DNA of 5,835 nt from Candidatus Cloacimonadota bacterium (lineage in GTDB: Bacteria > Cloacimonadota > Cloacimonadia > Cloacimonadales > TCS61). Where the stretch lies: NCBI GenBank assembly GCA_014382915.1, contig JACNIV010000074.1:1-5835 (forward strand). The letters run 5' to 3'. The notes under the pieces were generated by a model. That model was given only the letters and a program-made list of their open reading frames with translations, did not search any database and was not told the origin of the DNA. Of the stretch, positions 1 through 5,835 are shown piece after piece (within the stretch, counting starts at the first letter, position 1; the number at the start of each line of letters is the position of its first letter). The position numbers and the translations under genes are program-made.

Positions 1-820
1 AAAAATAATTGTAGGGATTGGTCATCATAAGAATTAGTGCCAGGAAGGAACCAATTGAATAGGCAAACAGTTCGATGCTTTCGTTCTTAGATATAATAGG
101 ATGATAGCCTGATTTTATTTCTCTAATCAACTGTATTATATCAAAATAACTCTGTAAACCGGACCATAAAAACCTTTGGGGATAGAATTGGAGACGGGAG
201 CTGAGCGCCGCATTGGCAAAAGAGCTATATGACAGGTTAGGGCGCATCTTCTTTCTTTCTTTATTCACACTGATCATGAATTTGGGGTCTAACCATTCTT
301 TGGGTGCGCGGTTCATGTGAAAAGCTATTGGGAAGAGAATAACCGTTTTATGGGTTGATTCTGCCAGTTTTTTTGCCCAGGGGAGATACTTCGTCCAATC
401 CTTTTCATTAAGCCCGTGTAAAAGGATGATCACACCTTTTGATTTAATTTTTTTAGGTTTTCTTTTCTTTTTTTTTACTTTTTTATCTTTCTTTTTATCT
501 TTGGCTGGTTTTTCTTTTTCCGGTTTGTAACTTTGAAAGATGCTATAGTTGAAAGTAACGTTTTCCTTTATCTTGGAATCATCGAGATTTAATATTCGAT
601 TCAAATTGGGTGTATCGGGTTTGATTTCCAAATTGTAAGAACTCTTAAATGTTTTATTATGTTCATTGCATCGGTACTCTTCTTCGCCGGGAAGGATATT
701 GTAACTGAAAGATTCAAAAGGTAAATTATGAATTTGTAAAAAAAGCTCATCGATATTTATACTTTCCCGGTTAATATCGAATTTATCTTTTAGTATATTG
801 AACTCTTTCAAATAGGACAT
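1..820 (-). CDS. Alpha/beta-hydrolase-fold protein, DUF6051-like, 5' part (C-terminus beyond window)
   Basis: The frame is open for 273 codons, from ATG at 820 to the window edge, with no stop. Residues 1-98 are acidic to neutral and of unknown fold. Residues 99-128 form a linker with 18 lysines. From 129 an alpha/beta-hydrolase core begins: a hydrophobic strand leads into LLHGLNEKDW (133-142, oxyanion-type HG), then ILFPIAFHMNRAP (161-173), then FAYSIGS (252-258). The last is a nucleophile elbow with Ser255 and Ala in place of the first Gly of GxSxG. The catalytic acid and histidine would lie off the window. No signal peptide is seen, so the protein is probably cytoplasmic. From memory, the N-terminal half plus the 'LFPIAFHMNR' core resembles the uncharacterised DUF6051 family of Bacteroidota; this was not searched. 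The substrate is unknown. The gene follows the PF04020 gene after 25 bases, probably in the same transcript. A second in-frame ATG at 823 is possible, but spacing from GGAG favours 820. Confidence 0.87.
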   Translation of the reverse strand, partial: MSYLKEFNILKDKFDINRESINIDELFLQIHNLPFESFSYNILPGEEEYRCNEHNKTFKSSYNLEIKPDTPNLNRILNLDDSKIKENVTFNYSIFQSYKPEKEKPAKDKKKDKKVKKKKRKPKKIKSKGVIILLHGLNEKDWTKYLPWAKKLAESTHKTVILFPIAFHMNRAPKEWLDPKFMISVNKERKKMRPNLSYSSFANAALSSRLQFYPQRFLWSGLQSYFDIIQLIREIKSGYHPIISKNESIELFAYSIGSFLALILMMTNPYNYF

Positions 821-826
821 CATTTA

Positions 827-830
827 CTCC
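827..830 (-). promoter_or_regulatory. Ribosome binding site of the hydrolase-like gene
   Basis: GGAG ends 6 bases before ATG at 820 but only 3 bases before the adjacent in-frame ATG at 823. The normal spacing supports 820 as the main start. It lies in the 25-base gap after the PF04020 gene, which shows no promoter pair or terminator hairpin. Confidence 0.65.
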
Positions 831-845
831 AGATATACTTGTTAA

Positions 846-1187
846 TTAAAATCCTGCCAGCCATTCTAAGATTAAATTAGTTACAGATATCAGCAAAGCT
901 GCAATGGCAGAATTAAGACATCCCGCAATCTTAAATCTTGGAACCAGGGCAGAAACGATGATCAAGCACAATCCATTTACGAAAAGCAGAAAAATACCCA
1001 ATGTAAGGATAGTCAACGGAAAAGTTAACAATACTAATACCGGTCGAATAATTACATTAACTAAGGCAAGAACAACAGCTGTGATGATCGCTGTAATAAA
1101 ATCTTCTATAACAAAGAGTTTAGTTATTTTACCTACCAGGTAAATAGATAAAGCCAAAATTAATAATCTAAGAAAAAAATCGGTCAT
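846..1187 (-). CDS. Small four-helix membrane protein, PF04020 (phage holin 4 / YvlD-like) family
   Basis: This 113-residue protein is almost entirely hydrophobic. Likely membrane segments are about 4-20, 29-47, 50-80 (perhaps a hairpin) and 91-111. The family signature is clear: ALVNVIIRP at 41-49, then FPLTILTLGIFLLFVNGL (56-73), with Asn and Pro at the usual places, and a LVPRFKIAG stretch (81-89) before the last helix. Length fits the family, usually about 110-120 residues. Family members are annotated as phage holins by homology only; most are chromosomal genes without phage context, and their biochemical role is not established. Nothing phage-like is nearby. Its ATG shares its A with the ftsZ stop (TGATG), and no good Shine-Dalgarno precedes it, so translation probably depends on ribosomes terminating on ftsZ. 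The coupling suggests a membrane or envelope role during growth or division, which is inference. Confidence 0.9.
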   Translation of the reverse strand: MTDFFLRLLILALSIYLVGKITKLFVIEDFITAIITAVVLALVNVIIRPVLVLLTFPLTILTLGIFLLFVNGLCLIIVSALVPRFKIAGCLNSAIAALLISVTNLILEWLAGF

Positions 1188-2341
1188 CAGTTAGAGAATT
1201 TACGCAAAAAAGCCGGGATTTCCATCTGTTTACCGGGAAGTTCATTGGCTTCAGTATCCTGTTTTTTGTCCAGGCTCATGGAACCGGAATTACGGATTCG
1301 AAGCAGTGTTTTATTGATATCTTCGCTATCATCGACTTTTTCACTGATTATACTTTCCCGTTCGTAAACTGTAGTGCCAGCAGTATCCAGTCCGGTGGCT
1401 ATCAGGGTAACCTTGATCTTGCCTTCCATTGCATCATTGAATATAATACCGGTAATAATGTCACCATCCTCACCGGCTTTTTTTACGATCTCCTGAGTAA
1501 TAACCTCAAATTCATCCATCCTGAAATCTTTACCGGCAGTTATATTAATAAGAATTCCCTTGGCATTTTCTATATGAATATCAGATAAAAGCGGATTATT
1601 CATTGCCAGGTTGGCTGCCTTGGTAGCTCTATCGTCTCCATCGCATACACCGGTTCCCATCAAAGCCATACCGCGATTTGCCATAACTGTTTGCACATCG
1701 GCAAAATCAACGTTCATATAACCGCTGTAATGAATTATCTCAGAAACAGCTTTAGCAGCTTCATATAAAACATTATCGGCCTTTTTAAAAGCTTCGATCA
1801 CTGTCATATCCGGGTATATTTCTTTTAATTTTTCATTGGGAACTACGATCAGTGTGTCTACATTTTCCCGTAGTTTCTTTATCCCTTTTTCTGCGTTTAC
1901 AGTACGTTTTTTACCTTCGCCAATGAAAGGACGGTTTATGATACCGATGGTAAGTATTCCCATTTCGCGAGCTAGAGACGCAATAATTGGTGTAGCGCCG
2001 GTTCCGGTACCTCCCCCCATACCTGCAGCAATAAACAGCATATCGGCATCTTTGATGTGGTTCTTGATATCCTCGCGGGATTCTTCAGCAGCTTTTCTGC
2101 CAATTTCCGGATTAGCTCCAGCACCCAGTCCTTTGGTAGCTTCTTTTCCCAGCTGGAGTTTTATTTTAGCATTGGATCGTTTTAGATCCATAATGTTAGT
2201 ATTAGCTGCAATAAATTCCATTCCGGTAAGACCATAGTCTATCATTGTGTTAATGGCGTTACCGCCAGCTCCGCCAACCCCGATGATCTTAATATGTGTC
2301 CCGAAGGGTATTTCGTCTTGATTCAGGTCGAGTTCGAGCAT
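1187..2341 (-). CDS. ftsZ: Cell division protein FtsZ (tubulin-like GTPase)
   Basis: FtsZ polymerises with GTP into the cytoplasmic ring that organises the divisome. The 384-residue protein has every hallmark: GVGGAGGNAINTM (21-33), the tubulin signature GGGTGTGATP (109-118), EGKKR (142-146) contacting nucleotide, and the T7 loop NVDFADV (210-216) with the two aspartates (212, 215) that trigger GTP hydrolysis in the next subunit. The C-terminal tubulin-like subdomain runs to about 320. A linker of roughly 50 residues follows, then the conserved tail MEIPAFLRKF (373-382), which in other bacteria binds FtsA and other partners. One oddity is that the usual NTD triplet of the nucleotide-binding half reads NTN at 47-49. 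The start at 2341 fits family length and follows a G-rich ribosome site. ftsA lies 8 bases upstream, and the stop overlaps the next gene by one base. Confidence 0.99.
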   Translation of the reverse strand: MLELDLNQDEIPFGTHIKIIGVGGAGGNAINTMIDYGLTGMEFIAANTNIMDLKRSNAKIKLQLGKEATKGLGAGANPEIGRKAAEESREDIKNHIKDADMLFIAAGMGGGTGTGATPIIASLAREMGILTIGIINRPFIGEGKKRTVNAEKGIKKLRENVDTLIVVPNEKLKEIYPDMTVIEAFKKADNVLYEAAKAVSEIIHYSGYMNVDFADVQTVMANRGMALMGTGVCDGDDRATKAANLAMNNPLLSDIHIENAKGILINITAGKDFRMDEFEVITQEIVKKAGEDGDIITGIIFNDAMEGKIKVTLIATGLDTAGTTVYERESIISEKVDDSEDINKTLLRIRNSGSMSLDKKQDTEANELPGKQMEIPAFLRKFSN

Positions 2342-2344
2342 TTT

Positions 2345-2350
2345 CCCCCC
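2345..2350 (-). promoter_or_regulatory. G6 ribosome binding site of ftsZ, overlapping the ftsA stop
   Basis: Six consecutive G residues precede ATG by 3 bases (AAA). The first G is the last base of the ftsA TAG stop. Pairing with CCUCC of 16S rRNA is possible with one G-U wobble in place of the usual A, so it reads as a variant Shine-Dalgarno. Its use is inferred from position. Confidence 0.6.
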
Positions 2351-3615
2351 TAAATATAATCTTTAAATATTTCTTTAATTTTATTGATGATCTTTGTAAA
2401 AGAATTTCCGATTTTTATACTTTGAATTTTGCTTTCCTTCCTTACCAGTTCATTGTAAGCATAATACAGAATCCCTACACTGGTAGCGTATTTCGGGTTT
2501 TCCAACCTTTCTGTTGGTCCCGCAAGATCGGTTAAATTTGGATAACCGATTTTGGCGGACATATTAAAAATCTCTTCGGCTAAGACGTCACAGTTTTTTA
2601 ACAGGGATGCACCCCCGGTAATTGTAAGGCCGGCAGTGATCATTTTCAGATCATATTGTTCGTGTAATATTTTGTATGAACCTTCAAATATCTCACGCAT
2701 ACGGGCTTCTACTATTTCATTTACATACCGCAATTTTTTCTGTTTGGATTCTCTGCCACCGATACCTTCAATATCGATAAGAGCATCTTCCGGTATCTGG
2801 GAAGCCAGTGAGTTGCCCTGATTGATCTTCAGGTTTTCGGCATTTTGTGGAGAGGTATGCAGCCCGATCGCCAGGTCGTTTGTGATATCTGTTCCACCTA
2901 ATGGTAACACAAAACTGAACCTGATGCTGTTCTTAAAGAATACGGCGATATCTGTAGTACCACCTCCAATATCGATCAGGATAGATCCGAGTTCTTTTTC
3001 AACTTCATTAAGAACTGCATTGGAAGAGGCTATTGGCTCGAGATATATATCTACTACTTTATAACCTGTCCTCTCAATACATTTTTTCACATTACGCAGC
3101 GTATTAATATCAGCCATAACAATATGAACATGAGCAGAAAGATTAAAACCACTCATGCTTACCGGATTCAGGATGCCTTCCTGATCATCTATCTTGTAAT
3201 ACTGATTAATGGCATGTATAATTTCCCGTCGTTCATTACCCTGTTGTATTTTTACATTATTTTTGGAATTCGTGATCACATTTTCCACATGTTCCTGGGT
3301 GATCTCACAGGGATCTGCACCAGTGGTAAGAGAAATTCTACCGATCGTATTCTGGCTTTTAATATGATTTCCAGCTATACCTACATATAGATTCCTGGCT
3401 TTAAAACCAGCCATTTTTTCCGATTCTAAAATAGCTTCTTTTATCGATTGAGTAGCTTTCATAATATCTACTACGATGCCGTTAACAAGCCCGTCTGACC
3501 TGCTGGTGCCAATACCTTTGATTTCCAGCTTGTTTTCTTCATTAAAAGTGGCTATTATTACGCAAATCTTGGTTGTACCAATATCTATGGCGGTAATTAT
3601 CTGTCCGCTTTTCAT
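2350..3615 (-). CDS. ftsA: Cell division protein FtsA (actin-like membrane tether)
   Basis: FtsA is an actin-fold ATP-binding protein that anchors FtsZ to the inner membrane and recruits later division proteins. The 421-residue sequence shows phosphate-1 AIDIGTTKICVI (9-20), the FtsA-specific 1C (SHS2-like) domain at roughly 83-165, phosphate-2 IDIGGGTTDIAV (214-225), and the adenosine motif ITGGASLL (332-339). The tail from about 404 to 421 (SFTKIINKIKEIFKDYI) alternates Ile/Phe with Lys, as expected for the amphipathic membrane-targeting helix. Length matches the family. ATG at 3615 overlaps the ftsQ stop as ATGA, with a strong GGAGG upstream. ftsZ starts 8 bases after its stop, the near-universal ftsA-ftsZ pairing. 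No key residue appears to be missing. Confidence 0.99.
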   Translation of the reverse strand: MKSGQIITAIDIGTTKICVIIATFNEENKLEIKGIGTSRSDGLVNGIVVDIMKATQSIKEAILESEKMAGFKARNLYVGIAGNHIKSQNTIGRISLTTGADPCEITQEHVENVITNSKNNVKIQQGNERREIIHAINQYYKIDDQEGILNPVSMSGFNLSAHVHIVMADINTLRNVKKCIERTGYKVVDIYLEPIASSNAVLNEVEKELGSILIDIGGGTTDIAVFFKNSIRFSFVLPLGGTDITNDLAIGLHTSPQNAENLKINQGNSLASQIPEDALIDIEGIGGRESKQKKLRYVNEIVEARMREIFEGSYKILHEQYDLKMITAGLTITGGASLLKNCDVLAEEIFNMSAKIGYPNLTDLAGPTERLENPKYATSVGILYYAYNELVRKESKIQSIKIGNSFTKIINKIKEIFKDYI

Positions 3616-4364
3616 TGATCCTCCGACCTTATTACCAGCTGATTCTTAAAACGAAGGTCCACAATAGTACCCTTTTCAAATGTTCTATTTTGTTCCAGGA
3701 AAACATATCGTTTAAGTTTATCTTCGATCTCATCGTCTCCAAAGATTATTCGGTAGCCAATATTGGGTTCTACCATAACTATATCACCATCATCCTCATA
3801 AAATTCCGATATGTGATTAGAAAATTCCGGATCGGTTTTTATTAATCTATCGTAGAACGTGAAAACCCTTTCCATGAAATCGTTTTCGATCTTTTTCCCA
3901 AAGAGAAAGTTATCTGCAGGAATATCTGTTTCTATAACAGGAATGATCTCATGTTCATAAAAATTCTTATTATCCAGCACAATACGGTTCCTGTCGATAG
4001 GGAACAGCTCGCCTTCTTTAGATTTCAAATAGAAAATCCCTTTCTTTTCTACAACCATTATTCTCAACTCATCAGGAAAGACTTTTATCACTTTAATATC
4101 GTCTATCCTTACTATGTTTTCGTATTTTTGAAGCACATCTTTTTTGGAAACTGCATAAAGATTCTGTCCCAGAAAATCCCGGGAAAGGTTTTGCAGAAAT
4201 TCGGTTTCCAGGTTGATATTCCCGCTTATCTCGATCTTATTAATATAGAACATATCCATCTTTATGATCAAACTCTTCAAACCCAGATATGCAGCAATAA
4301 TAATTCCCGTGCTGAGTATAAAGTAAAAGAAATATCTACTGGAACCGGTTTTCTTTCTTTCCAT
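3612..4364 (-). CDS. ftsQ: Cell division protein FtsQ/DivIB
   Basis: FtsQ is a bitopic divisome protein that links cytoplasmic and periplasmic division factors and, with FtsL and FtsB, regulates septal peptidoglycan synthesis. The 250-residue protein has a short basic cytoplasmic tail (MERKKTGSSR), one membrane helix at about 11-33, and a POTRA domain from about 38 (FYINKIEISGN) to 107 (FPDELRIMVVEKK). An FtsQ domain follows, ending in GTIVDLRFKNQLVIR (232-246), which is typical of the family. Conservation is low, as usual for FtsQ, so the call rests on topology, the POTRA pattern and position between murB and ftsA. ATG at 4364 is chosen over an in-frame TTG at 4367: AAGGTG lies 8 bases before it and its A is shared with the murB stop (TGATG). 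The stop overlaps the ftsA start by ATGA. Confidence 0.96.
   Translation of the reverse strand: MERKKTGSSRYFFYFILSTGIIIAAYLGLKSLIIKMDMFYINKIEISGNINLETEFLQNLSRDFLGQNLYAVSKKDVLQKYENIVRIDDIKVIKVFPDELRIMVVEKKGIFYLKSKEGELFPIDRNRIVLDNKNFYEHEIIPVIETDIPADNFLFGKKIENDFMERVFTFYDRLIKTDPEFSNHISEFYEDDGDIVMVEPNIGYRIIFGDDEIEDKLKRYVFLEQNRTFEKGTIVDLRFKNQLVIRSEDQ
3620..3624 (-). promoter_or_regulatory. Strong ribosome binding site of ftsA, inside ftsQ
   Basis: GGAGG lies within the last codons of ftsQ, 4 bases before the ftsA ATG. With the ATGA overlap it supports this start and efficient coupled translation. Confidence 0.7.
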
Positions 4365-5260
4365 CAATTAATCACCTTTATCTCAAGTTCAAGTTGGATG
4401 CCTTTTCTTTCATAAACTTCTTTACGAACAAGGTCAATTAAACCCATCACATCTTCAAAAGTGGCATTTCCTTTGTTTAGAATAAAATTCCCATGCTTCT
4501 CACTGATCTCTGCATCACCGATTCTTGAACCTTTCAAACCGCATTCTTCCACCAGTTTTCCGGCAAAATAACCCGGAGGATTTTTGAAAGTACTGCCCAA
4601 ACTCGGGAAATCATAAGGATGCCTTTTTCTGCGTTCTGCCAGGATCGATTGAATTTCAGATGAGATCGTTTCTCTGGTCTTTTCTTCCAGGTTGAAAGCT
4701 ATCTTTGTGATAAAACCATCAATTGAAGAATGCCTGTAATCGAACTTCAGTGCTTCCTTTCGAATAATTTCTTCCTTACCTTCTGGATTAATAATTTCTA
4801 CCCAATCCAGGTAGTCTGAGATGTTTTTCCCGAAAGCACCAGCATTCATATTTACTGTTCCGCCCAGGTGAGCAGGAATACCAGCCAGGAATTCCAAACC
4901 ACCAAGCTCATATTTTATCATCTCGCTTAAAAAACTGTTAATATCGTGATTGGAAGAAACGACAACCCGGTTATTATTGACTTCGCATATTTTGGGAAGA
5001 TCTCTATCCAGAATTACCACCCTATCACCAACATATCCAAAGAGGATATTCGAACCTCCGCCCACCGGCAGGAAATCAAGTCCTGCCTTTTTTGTATCAT
5101 TTATTATCAGGGCTAAATCACTAACACTCTGCGGAGTAAAGAGATAAGATGCCTTATCTCCAATCCTTATGTTGGAGTGTTCTTTTAAGGAACTATCTGA
5201 AAGAATTGAAGTTAGCGCTTTGTTGTCAAATACTTTTTTCTTTTTTTTCGTGTTTTTCAT
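4364..5260 (-). CDS. murB: UDP-N-acetylenolpyruvoylglucosamine reductase MurB, type II
   Basis: MurB uses NADPH and FAD to reduce UDP-GlcNAc-enolpyruvate to UDP-MurNAc, the second committed step of peptidoglycan precursor synthesis in the cytoplasm. The 298 residues show the FAD-binding motif PVGGGSNILF (65-74), GLEFLAGIPAHLGG (121-134) followed by MNAGAFG (138-144), YRHSS (175-179), and SLGSTFKNPPGYFAGKLVEE (220-239), where Ser223 matches the catalytic proton donor. LELEIKVI at the end (290-297) places Glu293 at the catalytic acid position. The short length and 'GSTFKNP' fit the type II class. The loop usually reading IPG(S/T) is IPAH here. The N-terminus carries five consecutive lysines (5-9) encoded by A-runs. 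The start overlaps the murC stop by ATGA, and the stop shares a base with the ftsQ ATG. Confidence 0.98.
   Translation of the reverse strand: MKNTKKKKKVFDNKALTSILSDSSLKEHSNIRIGDKASYLFTPQSVSDLALIINDTKKAGLDFLPVGGGSNILFGYVGDRVVILDRDLPKICEVNNNRVVVSSNHDINSFLSEMIKYELGGLEFLAGIPAHLGGTVNMNAGAFGKNISDYLDWVEIINPEGKEEIIRKEALKFDYRHSSIDGFITKIAFNLEEKTRETISSEIQSILAERRKRHPYDFPSLGSTFKNPPGYFAGKLVEECGLKGSRIGDAEISEKHGNFILNKGNATFEDVMGLIDLVRKEVYERKGIQLELEIKVIN
4373..4378 (-). promoter_or_regulatory. Ribosome binding site of ftsQ, inside murB
   Basis: AAGGTG within the last murB codons sits 8 bases before ATG at 4364. This supports that start, although the TTG at 4367 would be 5 bases away and cannot be fully excluded. 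Confidence 0.5.
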
Positions 5261-5267
5261 TTTTTTT
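5257..5267 (-). other. A8 run at the murC/murB overlap (possible slippery site)
   Basis: The end of murC reads GAA GAA AAA AAA TGA, and the murB ATG begins one base before that stop. The eight A residues contain an A-AAA-AAA heptamer in the murC reading phase. A -1 slip would avoid the stop and enter murB at its own first codon. Whether this happens is unknown; no strong stimulatory stem was identified downstream. The run may only reflect lysine codons in an AT-rich genome. Confidence 0.25.
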
Positions 5268-5835
5268 CTTCTAAAAATTTCTCACCAAATTTATAAATAT
5301 CTCCTGCACCTATTGTGATTACAATATCTCCCGGTTTCGTAACCTGTGATATTTCCTCCACAATTTTATCGTTACTTTCTACATAGTGTACGTTTTTATG
5401 CCCGGATTGAATCGCTGCATCGGCTATTAAATTACCAGAAATTCCTGCGATTGGTTTTTCTCTGGCAGGATAGATAGGAGTTATGATCAAAACATCGGAT
5501 TGATAAAAAGATCTTCCGAATTCATCATAAAAGTCACGTGTGCGAGAGAATAAATGAGGTTGAAAAACAGCTACGATGCGGTTATCAACACTGTCTTTAA
5601 CACCTTTCAAAGTTGCTTCTATCTCGGTGGGATGATGAGCATAGTCATCATAAACGATTATGCCGTTCTTTTCACCTTTATGCTCGAATCTTCTGAAAAC
5701 CCCATCATATTTAGCCAGACCTTTTTGAATTGCCGGAAAGGGTATATCCAATTCTAAACCTGTAGCAACTGCTAAAAGTGAATTCAAGATATTATGAATT
5801 CCCAGCACATTCAAATTTATTCTTCCCAGTTTTTT
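5257..5835 (-). CDS. murC: UDP-N-acetylmuramate--L-alanine ligase MurC, C-terminal part
   Basis: MurC is the ATP-dependent ligase that adds L-alanine to UDP-MurNAc, opening the stem-peptide series. Only the last 192 residues are inside the window; the family is usually about 450-480 residues, so more than half lies beyond the right edge. Visible are GIHNILN (12-18 of the fragment), the conserved HNxxN of the central ATPase domain, then RRFEHKG (48-54), DDYAHHPTEI (63-72), FQPHLFSRT (91-99), YPAREKPI (122-129) and GAGDIYK (176-182). DDYAHHPTEI and the FQPH-SRT pair separate MurC from MurD, MurE and MurF. Reading continues in frame to the edge, so the TTG at 5814 is not the start. murB follows with an ATGA overlap; MurB makes the UDP-MurNAc that MurC uses. 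Confidence 0.98.
   Translation of the reverse strand, partial: KKLGRINLNVLGIHNILNSLLAVATGLELDIPFPAIQKGLAKYDGVFRRFEHKGEKNGIIVYDDYAHHPTEIEATLKGVKDSVDNRIVAVFQPHLFSRTRDFYDEFGRSFYQSDVLIITPIYPAREKPIAGISGNLIADAAIQSGHKNVHYVESNDKIVEEISQVTKPGDIVITIGAGDIYKFGEKFLEEKK

Noticed and set aside
842..849. TTAATTAA palindrome after the PF04020 stop as a regulatory site or terminator
   Set aside because: Eight A/T bases with no GC stem or T-tract. It includes the stop codon and is expected by chance in AT-rich DNA.
904..1143. Plus-strand open frame opposite the PF04020 gene
   Set aside because: The minus-strand product has a clear family signature; the plus-strand frame has none.
846..1187. Evidence of a prophage from the holin-like protein
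   Set aside because: The neighbours are all core cell-wall, division or metabolic-type genes with no phage genes, and chromosomal PF04020 proteins are common outside phages.
1836..2237. 133-codon plus-strand open frame opposite ftsZ
   Set aside because: It is the antisense of a strongly conserved ftsZ segment. Its composition (Ser/Pro/Ile-rich) follows from reading FtsZ codons backwards, and it has no recognisable domain.
4365..4367. TTG as the ftsQ start
   Set aside because: An ATG follows immediately, has the better-spaced AAGGTG, and forms a TGATG coupling junction with murB.
3951..4415. 154-codon plus-strand open frame opposite ftsQ
   Set aside because: It is antisense to ftsQ and the end of murB. 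Its Phe/Ile/His-rich composition is typical of a shadow frame in AT-rich DNA, and no motif is visible.
5812..5814. TTG as a start for a short 185-residue protein
   Set aside because: The frame continues upstream to the window edge with MurC-like sequence, and the conserved HNxxN motif right after it is internal to MurC.

Overview
The window is an AT-rich stretch of bacterial chromosome. It carries the 3' half of a division and cell wall (dcw) cluster, and every gene lies on the minus strand. In transcription order (right to left) the genes are murC (3' part only), murB, ftsQ, ftsA, ftsZ, a small four-helix membrane protein of the PF04020 'phage holin 4 / YvlD' type, and the 5' part of an alpha/beta-hydrolase-like gene that runs off the left edge. 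No RNA genes, mobile elements, CRISPR arrays or convincing terminators were seen.

Right part (about 3612-5835): murC and murB encode two successive cytoplasmic steps of UDP-MurNAc-peptide synthesis, and ftsQ encodes the single-pass POTRA protein of the divisome. Middle (1187-3615): ftsA encodes the actin-like membrane tether and ftsZ the tubulin-like GTPase, so the ring polymer and its anchor sit side by side. Left part (1-1187): a 113-residue integral membrane protein starts on the last base of the ftsZ stop codon. After a 25-base gap comes a protein with an odd N-terminal half, a 30-residue lysine-rich linker and an alpha/beta-hydrolase core. This last gene has no stop inside the window, so a search for complete reading frames misses it, but it is open over 273 codons.

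The genes are packed tightly. murC/murB and ftsQ/ftsA overlap by ATGA, murB/ftsQ and ftsZ/PF04020 share one base in TGATG, and ftsA/ftsZ are 8 bases apart. This points to one transcript with translational coupling. No ddl gene lies between murB and ftsQ.

The organism cannot be named from this window alone. Base composition, the type II MurB, the murC-murB-ftsQ-ftsA-ftsZ order and a hydrolase resembling a mainly Bacteroidota family (DUF6051, recalled rather than searched) suggest an anaerobic-type FCB-group lineage such as Cloacimonadota. That placement is a low-confidence inference.

Most of the window is an ordinary core housekeeping locus. The least explained parts are the hydrolase-like gene and the PF04020 protein at its downstream end.
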